This document shows, in pieces, positions 7,248-14,271 of a stretch of DNA of 18,540 nucleotides. The position numbers and the translations under genes are program-made. Every line of letters starts with the position of its first letter. The first letter of the stretch is position 1. The stretch covers positions 1 to 18,540 of the forward strand of contig MGLY01000069.1 of assembly GCA_001794935.1 (NCBI GenBank). The letters run 5' to 3'. The notes below the pieces were generated by a model that made no database searches, had not been told where the DNA came from, and worked only from the letters and a program-made list of their open reading frames with translations. The DNA comes from Chlamydiae bacterium RIFCSPHIGHO2_12_FULL_49_9. Lineage in GTDB: Bacteria > Chlamydiota > Chlamydiia > Chlamydiales > SM23-39.

Positions 7248-9419
7248 TTATTTTTTCTGATCAAAGTAATTATCAATATCGGTGATCGTAAATATTTCTC
7301 CCTGGAACTCAAATTTCTCTCCAACGGTTTTCCCTTTCATCGCTTGAGCCAGCTTTGATTGGAAAGAGAGGATCCGTTTTTCTGGATCGGCGTCCCATGG
7401 GCCAAGCAAAGTAAAGCGCAAGTGCTCTCCTTTTGAGTCTTTGCAGTGAACGACAGACCCAATTCCAACTTCATCAGGTCTAACATCTTCAGGAGTCAAA
7501 ATACGGGCTTTAGCAATCTGGTCGGAAAGGAGTTTCAACTCTGACTGCAGCCGATCTCTTCTTTCAAGAGCTGCTTTGAATTCCGCATTTTCTCTCAAGT
7601 CTCCGAGGGCTCTTGCGGCTTCGATTTCTTTGGCGTTTGCAACGGTTTCGACTGTGGCAATCTGCTGGATCCTCAGCTGAGTTTGTTGATACCCTTCCTG
7701 AGAAGTCCAGATCGTGAAATCTTCTGCTGTGTCGATGTCTTTATTTTTTCTGAGCCTGGAGAGAGAGGGATGGGCTACTTCTCCCAGTGAGTGGAGAATC
7801 TTGATATCATGATCTGTCAATGAGCCGCATTTCGTAGCCAAAAGAAGATATTCTTTTACCTCAGCCAAGCTTGATTGTTGCATGATATCTCGGACGACTT
7901 TGTAGCGACCCGCGGTGATAATCCCAATCACTTTTTTAGCAAGATCCCGATGCTGAGGTTTTTTCTCGAGGAAATCGAGCGTGATTAAAAGCCCCTCGAA
8001 AAACCGATTCTTCCCATCGGAGTCCGAAAACGGAAGTTTTGATTTGGGATCGATGATTTTCTGGAAATACCAAACAAAGATTTCAGGGAACGAGAGCGGA
8101 TGGATTAAGAGAGTATTTAACTTTTGCTTTAAGAGTTCTTTCGTGCTGGGCGCATCGAGTTCAGCCAAGAGAAAATCTCTGAGCAGATTTTGATCGACGC
8201 TAAAGAAAAGCTCGAGGAAAATTTCGGTCCAATCTTTTTTGAGTTTGCGAATTGCTTGAAGCGCCCGTTTCTGGAAAGCCATCACGCTTATTGTTCGGAT
8301 CATTTCAGCGCTGTTTTGAAGCTGGGTGATCAGAGCTGAAATTTGTTCAGAGACTTTAGGAACACTGAGATCTTCCAGGAAGAACAGAACTTGAAGTTTT
8401 TGGCCGTCGCCCAGTTGTTCCTGCTCTAAAATGGTTTTAAAGCGAGTTTCCAAAGAGGCTTTGAACTCGGCATTTTTAAGCGTCTCAGGGAAATCCCTTA
8501 AAAATGAATAAACCATCTGAATGGTTGCATTGACGCTCGGCTTTGTTTCTAAGGCCTTATGAAGCGCGACTTCGTGAGGAACATCTTCGGTGCGGAGGCG
8601 GAAGGGTTCTTTCAGCTCCTTAGGCGATTCAATGCGAGTGTCTTTTTTTAGTTTAGCCCGGGCTGTTTGCCACCAACGGTTCCAGTCATCGGCGGGGATG
8701 ACTAGATCGCACATCTCTTCTTTGATTTCAGCTGCGGTTTTTGGACCTAAATCGCGAAGAAGGGCTCTCAAGACTTCAGTCGGGTTTTCTCTCGCTTCTT
8801 TTTCGAGTAAATCGGGAGCGCCAAAACGCTTTGCATAGAAATGATCGTGAGTAAGCGGTGTCAGCGTTTTGAATGCTTTTTCAAATGAAAATTGCTGAAG
8901 CCCAATTACATACTCAAATTCCAGGTTGAGCTCTTCCCGAACAAAGGAGACGTCGACAATTTCTCCGGTGCCCCATCCCCCGGTATGAAAGACGAAACTC
9001 CCTTTTTTCATGTGGGTCAGCAGTTCGAAGCTGCGGATAGCGGATTGAAAGCGCTCTCGATTTCTGAGACCAACCAGGCGAAGTTTGTCCGAAAGAAGCG
9101 GATCATTCGCATATCGGTCCCTCAAGTATTGAGTTGCGAGATCTGCAAGTTCTTCGCTGTTGGTTGTTTGAAGATCGAAAACAAGTCGCAGCACAGAATG
9201 GATGTGTTGAGGGTCTGTCAATAAGCGCCAGAGAGGAAGAACCCTCTCAACATGAGGTCCAAAATGTCTAGCTAAATCAGAAGTTTTTACACTCTCCAAT
9301 ACAGCTGCAATTTCTTCTCCATCGGGCTGATCGCCATAGCAATACTCTTCCCAAATTTTTAAAAAACCCGGGTAGTCGTTGTTTTGTATTCTCTCGCGAA
9401 AATCTTTTAAGTAAGTCAT
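7248..9419 (-). CDS. greA: Transcription elongation factor GreA with long N-terminal extension
   Basis: The C-terminal ~155 residues of this 723-residue protein are GreA. There is a coiled-coil with the tip motif ALGDLRENAEFKAALERR (Asp607 and Glu610 match the acidic pair that reaches into the RNA polymerase secondary channel to promote transcript cleavage), then a C-terminal FKBP-like domain with RPDEVGIGSVV and MKGKTVGEKFEF. The preceding ~565 residues are not in E. coli GreA, which is about 158 residues long. They are mostly helical, with one small beta-rich block at about 138-200 (GSFVFHTGGWGTGEIVDV, then FEKAFKTLTPLTHDHF) resembling a Tudor/CarD-like module. Long GreA proteins of this type are known in chlamydiae. 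An AGGGA precedes the ATG, and a promoter is seen upstream. It heads the greA-rdgB-NYN operon and diverges from nqrA. Confidence 0.92.
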   Translation of the reverse strand: MTYLKDFRERIQNNDYPGFLKIWEEYCYGDQPDGEEIAAVLESVKTSDLARHFGPHVERVLPLWRLLTDPQHIHSVLRLVFDLQTTNSEELADLATQYLRDRYANDPLLSDKLRLVGLRNRERFQSAIRSFELLTHMKKGSFVFHTGGWGTGEIVDVSFVREELNLEFEYVIGLQQFSFEKAFKTLTPLTHDHFYAKRFGAPDLLEKEARENPTEVLRALLRDLGPKTAAEIKEEMCDLVIPADDWNRWWQTARAKLKKDTRIESPKELKEPFRLRTEDVPHEVALHKALETKPSVNATIQMVYSFLRDFPETLKNAEFKASLETRFKTILEQEQLGDGQKLQVLFFLEDLSVPKVSEQISALITQLQNSAEMIRTISVMAFQKRALQAIRKLKKDWTEIFLELFFSVDQNLLRDFLLAELDAPSTKELLKQKLNTLLIHPLSFPEIFVWYFQKIIDPKSKLPFSDSDGKNRFFEGLLITLDFLEKKPQHRDLAKKVIGIITAGRYKVVRDIMQQSSLAEVKEYLLLATKCGSLTDHDIKILHSLGEVAHPSLSRLRKNKDIDTAEDFTIWTSQEGYQQTQLRIQQIATVETVANAKEIEAARALGDLRENAEFKAALERRDRLQSELKLLSDQIAKARILTPEDVRPDEVGIGSVVHCKDSKGEHLRFTLLGPWDADPEKRILSFQSKLAQAMKGKTVGEKFEFQGEIFTITDIDNYFDQKK

Positions 9420-9453
9420 ATCCCTGTACCCAGTAAGAAAAGTCTCTGGGGAG

Positions 9454-9482
9454 AGTATAGGAAGATGTCAAATAATCTTCAA
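9454..9482 (-). promoter_or_regulatory. Sigma-70-like promoter for greA
   Basis: On the minus strand TTGAAG (9482-9477) is separated by exactly 17 bases from TATACT (9459-9454). These match the consensus hexamers at four and five of six positions. The predicted start would be near 9447, leaving a leader of roughly 28 bases before the greA ATG with an AGGGA ribosome-binding site. It lies in the 159-base divergent gap to nqrA. Confidence 0.5.
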
Positions 9483-9526
9483 TTCAAGAGTTTAAGAATT
9501 AATAAAGTCTGTTTTTCAAAACTTTC

Positions 9527-9555
9527 TTGCAAGAAAACCCAAGCAACCCTACCCT
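9527..9555 (+). promoter_or_regulatory. Possible weak promoter for nqrA
   Basis: TTGCAA (9527-9532) lies 17 bases upstream of TACCCT (9550-9555), just ahead of the preferred nqrA start at 9579. The -35 is a fair match and the -10 is poor. It is the best spaced pair I can find on this strand in the 9420-9578 gap, but it could be chance. Confidence 0.2.
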
Positions 9556-9578
9556 TTCAAAATTCGGCAGACTTTCCT

Positions 9579-10907
9579 ATGGTTCATATAAAAATTAAAA
9601 AAGGTCTCGACATTCCAGTTGATGGGCAGCCCCTTGGTTCTGCCCGGCCTCATCCCGCCTCTCCGGTTGTTTTATTTGACTTTTCTCCCTTCAAAACGGT
9701 TCATCCCCATCTTTTAGTCAAGGAGGGAGACCCTGTGCTGATTGGTCAGCCTCTGATTCAAGACAAACGGTTTCCTGGGCGTATTTGGGCTTCTCCTGGA
9801 GCTGGGATTGTTGAGGAAATTTTGCGGGGAGAGAAACGGGCGCTTGTTGGGATCAAAATTCGCTCCGGAGAGAAGCTTGAGTTTTTTGCCCTTCCTCCGG
9901 CTCCGCAGACCAAGGAGGGCTCTCTCGACTACCTTGCAAAGACCGGCCTCTTAGCCTACTGCTGGACGCGCCCTTTTCACGTTCCGGCCTTGCCTCAGCT
10001 GGTTCCGAGAAGCATTTTTGTAAAAGCGGTTGAGTCGGCCCCATTTGCCCCCCCTGCCGAAATGCAGGTCGAAGGGAAAAGGGAGGTTTTTCAAGCAGGT
10101 CTTGATTTCCTTTCTTTATTGGCTCCTGTGCACCTGGTCTACAGGAAAGGGACTCAGAGCGGGGCTTTTCTTGAAGCGAAAAGCGCCCTTCACCATACGG
10201 TTGAAGGGCCTCATCCTGCAGGCAATCCCTCGCTCCACATTCAGAGGATCGATCCAATCGAGAAAGCAACGGATATAGTTTGGACTCTCGATGCTTGGAG
10301 CGTAGTTGCGATTGGGCATGCGGCGCTGAGCAACCGGTTTTACAATCGAAGAATTGTTTCTTTGGCAGGCGCCGGCGTATTGCCCGAACACAGAGGATAT
10401 TATGAAGCGCATATTGGCGCTTCGTTCGAGACCCTAACAAAAAATCGCCTCCGAGAAAGTGCAGTGAGACTGATTTCCGGAGATCCCTTAATGGGAGAGG
10501 CAAAGGATTTTTTGGGCTTTTCCCATTCAATTTGCTGCGCTATCGAGAAAAGCTCAAAACGGGAAGTTCTTCACTTTCTTCGAATTGGAGAGGACCGATA
10601 TACCGCTTCAAGGACCTATTTTTCTTTTAGAAAGTTTTTCTCTTTTAATACCCTTTTGCATGGAGAAGAAAGAGCGTTTATCGACCCAAATGTTTACGAC
10701 CGGGTCATGCCGATTCAAGTTCCGACAGCTCTTCTTGTAAAAGCTGTGATCGCAGAAGATTTTGAGCGCGCCGAGGCTTTGGGGCTTCTTGAAGTTGCGC
10801 CTGAAGATTTTGCTCTTCCGACTTTCGTTTGTCCCAGCAAAATCGAGATGGTTGAAATCATTGAAAACGGCTTAAAGCGGCATGCCGCGGACAGTCTATC
10901 GATGTAA
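9579..10907 (+). CDS. nqrA: Na+-translocating NADH:quinone oxidoreductase subunit A
   Basis: The 442-residue product is NqrA, the peripheral cytoplasmic subunit of the Na+-NQR complex that passes electrons from NADH to quinone and pumps sodium. The start ATG 9579 gives the usual N-terminus VHIKIKKGLDIPVDGQP; an ATG at 9465 in frame would add 38 residues atypical of the family. Then come the lipoyl-like region LLVKEGDPVLIGQPLIQDKR, PGRIWASPGAGIVEEI and LRGEKRALVGIKI, a central Rossmann-like segment with VPALPQLVPRSIFVKA, and a C-terminal CPSKIEMVEIIENGL. No membrane helix is seen, as expected. No clear ribosome-binding site precedes 9579. NqrB-F are not in this window; in Chlamydia they are also encoded elsewhere. 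The YjbH-like gene starts 4 bases after the stop. Confidence 0.93.
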   Translation: MVHIKIKKGLDIPVDGQPLGSARPHPASPVVLFDFSPFKTVHPHLLVKEGDPVLIGQPLIQDKRFPGRIWASPGAGIVEEILRGEKRALVGIKIRSGEKLEFFALPPAPQTKEGSLDYLAKTGLLAYCWTRPFHVPALPQLVPRSIFVKAVESAPFAPPAEMQVEGKREVFQAGLDFLSLLAPVHLVYRKGTQSGAFLEAKSALHHTVEGPHPAGNPSLHIQRIDPIEKATDIVWTLDAWSVVAIGHAALSNRFYNRRIVSLAGAGVLPEHRGYYEAHIGASFETLTKNRLRESAVRLISGDPLMGEAKDFLGFSHSICCAIEKSSKREVLHFLRIGEDRYTASRTYFSFRKFFSFNTLLHGEERAFIDPNVYDRVMPIQVPTALLVKAVIAEDFERAEALGLLEVAPEDFALPTFVCPSKIEMVEIIENGLKRHAADSLSM

Positions 10908-10911
10908 TACC

Positions 10912-13083
10912 ATGAGATGGCCCAAATTCGTTTCTCTTTGTTTGGCCTCTGCATTCATACCTTTATCTGCTGAAGTCGATTCACTCTGCATCGACTCCCC
11001 GGCTTGTCAGCTCTTTAAAGACCTTGAGCTTGTAAACAAAATTGATTTAGAAGTGCATGATCGGCTCCCGCTGATTATTAACTACCAGCTGCAAGGGGGC
11101 TATTTCGCAATGCCCTCGGCAAGAACATTTGATGCGGGAGTTTTGGGATTTGGCTTTTCCTACGTTCCCCCTTATAGACTTTGGAGTTTGGGATTTCAGT
11201 TTTTCGACCATATTGAGACGACGGGAAACTATTGGGTTTATAACGGAATTTCTGAGGCAAATTTTGGTCATTTGGGGTTTGGCGATGATGCAGAAAGGGC
11301 GGCAAACGTAAAATTTATCCTTCTTCGCAAAGAAGATGGATTTCCTTTTCTTCCGGACTTTGCCCTCGGATGGAACGATTTCTTTGGCTCATGTCGATTT
11401 AATTCTTTCTATGTCGTAGCAACTCAAGAATTTCTGAAATATAATTTTGAAGCAACTTTAGGTTGGGGGCGAGGCCGTATTCATGGCTTTTATGGAGGTA
11501 TTGCTTGGACTCCGTTGAGGAGACCGGGGCGCAATTGGGATTTGTCTTTAATTGCTGAGTACGATGCGAATAACTATAAAAAGCACGGATCCGAACATCC
11601 AGACGGAAGAAAAGTCAGTTGCAGAATCAATGCGGGAGCGCAGCTGAAATTATGGGATCTGTTTCGGTTTTCAGCAAGCACGCTCAGGGGAGAAGACTGG
11701 GCCGCAAGTGCGGCTATTAATTACAACTTGGGGGCTTCCAAAGGATTTTTCCCCAAAATTTATGATCCCTCTCCCTATGTAGGACCTGTCGATACCCAGC
11801 CAATGGGACTTTTGCGCACAAGACAAGAGTTTGCTCAGGAGCTTGCCTATGCGTTTAAAGAGCAGGGGTTTGATCTTTACAGTCTTTACCTAGTTCCCGG
11901 AGAAAAGGGGAAAGACGGCCTTTGGATGAAAGTGGTTAATGTCCGCTATAGAGAAGAAGAAGATGTCAGAAGCCGAATAGAACATATCTTGGCGTCGCTG
12001 ACTCCCTCAAATATTTCGACTCTTACAGCAGTAGTTGAAGCAGATGGCGTAGCTTCTCACGAATACCGTTTCCGGTTACAGGACCTGAAGCGATATGGCG
12101 AAGGAAAAATGGGAGAAGAGGAGTTTCGCGTTGTTGCCCCGATGAAAAATGCATCTAAGAGTCCAAGCGAGTACGACGCGGCGCTTCTCTACCAAAGAAA
12201 TAAAGCCATTTGGATGCTCACTTTCAGGCCCTGGTTCCGCTCTTTTTTTGGGAGCAGCCAAGGGAAATTTAAATATGAAGTAGGGCTTGCCTTGGGTCCC
12301 GAAGGGTACCTTTTCGATCAGGTTTATTATTCTCTTTATGGAACGTGGACGATTAAATCGAGCACAGAGGGGATGAAGGATCGGGATTTCCTTACGCCAT
12401 CGAGGATTATCAACGTGAGAACTGACGCCATCCTTTATAACCAAGCTAACTCATTTCACGTAGATCAGGCCTATTTGCAAAAGAGCTGGAATTTGGGCAA
12501 GGGCTGGTTTTCGAGGATCGCAACAGGCTACTTTGAAACAGCTTATGCGGGCGTTGCGTGGGAGGCTCTCTATTATCCTCCAAACTATAACTGGGCAATC
12601 GGCGTTGAAGCTGCAACTGTTTGGAAGAGAAAATACTACGGGCTGGGTTTCCAGCATAAGATCAGAAAAATGACCCCTGAGGGGGATGTTTATTCCCCTT
12701 ATATTGGGGTTCAGTACTTTTTCGATGTCTACTATGAATATAAACCATTCAATCTCGATTTCAAAATCAGCGCCGGACAATTCCTGGCTCGAGACAAGGG
12801 CGCTCGATTTGAAGCGGGCAGAACATTTTTAAGCGGGCTGCGGGTTGGGTTATGGTATACCGTGACAAATGCAGAAGATCAGATGCACGGTCGGAGATAC
12901 TATGACAAGGGATTTTCAATCACGATGCCTTTAGATTTGTTCTTAAATAAAACAAGCCGAACTCGAATCGGATATTCGATGTCGGCTTGGCTTCGCGACT
13001 GCGGCGCGCAAGCAGCTACCGGAAAGCAACTCTACCCAACTCTTTACTGGGAAAGGTATAACACCAAGCCGGTCATCTACTGA
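10912..13083 (+). CDS. YjbH-like outer-membrane beta-barrel protein
   Basis: This 723-residue protein starts at ATG 10912 with a signal peptide (MRWPKFVSLCLASAFIPLSA); an in-frame ATG at 10882 lies inside nqrA and would bury it. Residues 63-83 carry the YjbH-family opening GYFAMPSARTFDAGVLGFG, followed by PYRLWSLGFQFFDHIETTGNY. Aromatic and glycine alternation typical of outer-membrane strands runs to about 310. A soluble alpha/beta region (about 310-410, with FAQELAYAFKEQGFDLY) interrupts, and a second strand-rich half follows. The end has the family pattern YYDKGFSITMPLDLF and WLRDCGAQAATGKQLYPTLY. YjbH is an outer-membrane protein of the yjbEFGH exopolysaccharide system in enterobacteria. 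No partners are here, so an exopolysaccharide role is only a guess. There is no clear ribosome-binding site, and the gene probably depends on nqrA translation. Confidence 0.8.
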   Translation: MRWPKFVSLCLASAFIPLSAEVDSLCIDSPACQLFKDLELVNKIDLEVHDRLPLIINYQLQGGYFAMPSARTFDAGVLGFGFSYVPPYRLWSLGFQFFDHIETTGNYWVYNGISEANFGHLGFGDDAERAANVKFILLRKEDGFPFLPDFALGWNDFFGSCRFNSFYVVATQEFLKYNFEATLGWGRGRIHGFYGGIAWTPLRRPGRNWDLSLIAEYDANNYKKHGSEHPDGRKVSCRINAGAQLKLWDLFRFSASTLRGEDWAASAAINYNLGASKGFFPKIYDPSPYVGPVDTQPMGLLRTRQEFAQELAYAFKEQGFDLYSLYLVPGEKGKDGLWMKVVNVRYREEEDVRSRIEHILASLTPSNISTLTAVVEADGVASHEYRFRLQDLKRYGEGKMGEEEFRVVAPMKNASKSPSEYDAALLYQRNKAIWMLTFRPWFRSFFGSSQGKFKYEVGLALGPEGYLFDQVYYSLYGTWTIKSSTEGMKDRDFLTPSRIINVRTDAILYNQANSFHVDQAYLQKSWNLGKGWFSRIATGYFETAYAGVAWEALYYPPNYNWAIGVEAATVWKRKYYGLGFQHKIRKMTPEGDVYSPYIGVQYFFDVYYEYKPFNLDFKISAGQFLARDKGARFEAGRTFLSGLRVGLWYTVTNAEDQMHGRRYYDKGFSITMPLDLFLNKTSRTRIGYSMSAWLRDCGAQAATGKQLYPTLYWERYNTKPVIY

Positions 13084-13103
13084 TGTAAAGCAGTTTTACA
13101 TCA
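13081..13103. terminator. AT-rich hairpin between convergent genes
   Basis: TGATGTAAA, a 5-base loop GCAGT, then TTTACATCA make a perfect 9-bp stem that spans the stop codons of both the YjbH-like gene and hemB, which converge here with a 12-base gap. The position suggests a bidirectional transcript end. The stem is AT-rich and has no long U-tract, so strength is doubtful. Confidence 0.4.
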
Positions 13104-14082
13104 AATCGAGGACTTCTTTGACGGCGTAGGTAAAAATCAGGTCGGCTCCAGCCCGTTTGATGCTGAGAAGCGTTTCGAAAAAGACTTTCTCTTTATTGAG
13201 GTAGCCTGCGGCGTGTGCGGCCATAACCATCGCATATTCTCCGCTTACGTGATAAGCCGCGATCGGTCTTTTTGTCTGCTCGCGCAGTTTTGCAATGATA
13301 TCTAGATATAAACTCGCCGGTTTGACCATCAGAATATCGGCGCCCTCTTCTTCGTCAAGAGCTGCCTCTAATAGGGCCTCGCGCGAATTAGCCGGATCCA
13401 TTTGATACGTTTTTTTATCGCCGAAAAGCAGTTTTGTTTTGAGAGCCTCGCGAAACGGACTATAGAGAGACGATGCATATTTTGCGCTATAGGCCAAAAT
13501 CCCTGTCGATTCGAATCCCTCCTCATCGAGAGCTGATCTAATTGCTTTTATTCTTCCATCCATCATGTCGCTGGGAGCAACGAAATCAACACCTGCTTTT
13601 GCTTGCACAAGGGCCATTCGGATTAGGCAATCTATTGTTTCCTCATTGAGAATTTCTCCTCGAGAATTGGCAAGTCCATCATGTCCGTGGCTTGTGTATG
13701 GATCGAGCGCCACATCTGCGATAATGCAAATTTCGGGAACTAATTCCTTAATTTTGGAGATAGCTTGGGGAAGTATTCCGTCGGGATTCCAAGCTTCTTG
13801 AGCGCCGGAGCTTCTTAAAGAGGGATCGATGACGGGAAAAAGGGCAATCGACTGAATCCCCCTGTTATAGAGATACCTGGCCTCATCGGCTGCTAGATCG
13901 ATGGATAGTCGCTCAATACCCGGTAGGCTGGAAATCGAAGAGCGCGCATTTTCTCCATCGGTGATAAATAGGGGCGCTATCAGATTAGAGGGGTGGAGAT
14001 GTGTTTCTTGAACCATTTTTCGAATTGCTTCTGATTTTCGGTTTCGACGAAGTCGAATTGGCAAGCTGGCGGTTTGAAACAT
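13096..14082 (-). CDS. hemB: Delta-aminolevulinic acid dehydratase (porphobilinogen synthase)
   Basis: The 328-residue product condenses two 5-aminolevulinates to porphobilinogen in heme synthesis. The two Schiff-base lysines are visible: Lys201 in ILAYSAKYASSLYSPFREA and Lys254 in DILMVKPASLYLDII. The metal-binding segment IADVALDPYTSHGHDG (121-136) has aspartates (123, 127, 135) where zinc enzymes have cysteines. This places it in the zinc-independent, Mg2+-type class also found in plants and Pseudomonas. Start: ATG 14082 has a strong AAGGGGG ribosome-binding site and begins with the family-like FQTASLPIRLRRNRK; an upstream in-frame ATG (14136) would add 18 unlikely residues and overlap the predicted promoter. 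It is transcribed alone, away from thyX, and converges on the YjbH-like gene. Confidence 0.95.
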   Translation of the reverse strand: MFQTASLPIRLRRNRKSEAIRKMVQETHLHPSNLIAPLFITDGENARSSISSLPGIERLSIDLAADEARYLYNRGIQSIALFPVIDPSLRSSGAQEAWNPDGILPQAISKIKELVPEICIIADVALDPYTSHGHDGLANSRGEILNEETIDCLIRMALVQAKAGVDFVAPSDMMDGRIKAIRSALDEEGFESTGILAYSAKYASSLYSPFREALKTKLLFGDKKTYQMDPANSREALLEAALDEEEGADILMVKPASLYLDIIAKLREQTKRPIAAYHVSGEYAMVMAAHAAGYLNKEKVFFETLLSIKRAGADLIFTYAVKEVLDLM

Positions 14083-14086
14083 AGAT

Positions 14087-14093
14087 CCCCCTT
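14087..14093 (-). promoter_or_regulatory. Ribosome-binding site deciding the hemB start
   Basis: AAGGGGG on the minus strand lies 4 bases before ATG 14082. It is the strongest Shine-Dalgarno match in this intergenic region and favours 14082 over the in-frame ATG at 14136. Confidence 0.6.
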
Positions 14094-14106
14094 GGTAAAT
14101 CAAAAT

Positions 14107-14136
14107 TTTATCCGACAAAAGTTTCGAAAGCATCAA
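14107..14136 (-). promoter_or_regulatory. Probable promoter for hemB
   Basis: On the minus strand TTGATG (14136-14131) and GATAAA (14112-14107) are 18 bases apart, each matching four of six consensus positions. Transcription would start near 14100, about 18 bases before the hemB ATG, with the AAGGGGG site inside the leader. A shifted TAAAAT is an alternative -10. Confidence 0.4.
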
Positions 14137-14187
14137 TTTTCTTGATCAGGCCACTTTGATATGGCACCCTCATTCAACGACGGTCTC

Positions 14188-14259
14188 TATACACAACGTG
14201 ATTCAAAATTTGGGATGCCGGCACAGCCAAAAACCAAATTTTGAGTCACGTTGTGTATA
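14188..14259. repeat. 72-bp near-perfect inverted repeat upstream of thyX
   Basis: Two 26-base arms, 14188-14213 and 14234-14259, are reverse complements with one mismatch (T14202, which would be a U-G pair in RNA). They are separated by a 20-base loop that itself contains the palindrome TGCCGGCA (14216-14223). Both outer ends read TATACACAACGTGA inward. The stem can extend outward by three pairs, CTC 14185-14187 with GAG 14262-14264, across a 2-base bulge; that GAG is part of the thyX ribosome-binding site. There is no U-tract. It is either a transposon-derived palindrome (MITE-like, with TA at each end) or a leader RNA hairpin controlling thyX. Confidence 0.9.
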
Positions 14260-14260
14260 A

Positions 14261-14266
14261 AGAGGG
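14261..14266 (+). promoter_or_regulatory. thyX ribosome-binding site next to the hairpin
   Basis: AGAGGG lies 5 bases before ATG 14272 and 1 base after the right arm of the inverted repeat. It supports 14272 over the in-frame TTG at 14251, which lies within the hairpin arm. Part of it can pair with CTC at 14185-14187. Confidence 0.55.
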
Positions 14267-14271
14267 TTCGC

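Noticed and set aside
9465..9578. N-terminal extension of nqrA from ATG 9465
   Set aside because: The added 38 residues are unlike NqrA, whose family N-terminus begins at 9579; the AGGAAG before 9465 directly abuts the ATG, too close to act as a ribosome-binding site.
9853..10530. 225-codon open frame on the minus strand inside nqrA
   Set aside because: It lies wholly antisense to a well-conserved NqrA; its translation is low-complexity, Arg/Pro/Ser-rich and matches no family I know.
10882..10911. Earlier start for the YjbH-like gene
   Set aside because: It lies inside the nqrA coding end and would place ten polar residues ahead of a clear signal peptide.
12076..12444. Minus-strand open frame inside the YjbH-like gene
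   Set aside because: It is antisense to a protein with clear family motifs and has no ribosome-binding site or recognisable domain.
14188..14259. Inverted repeat as a rho-independent terminator
   Set aside because: No U-tract follows on either strand and no gene ends next to it; the flanking genes diverge from here.
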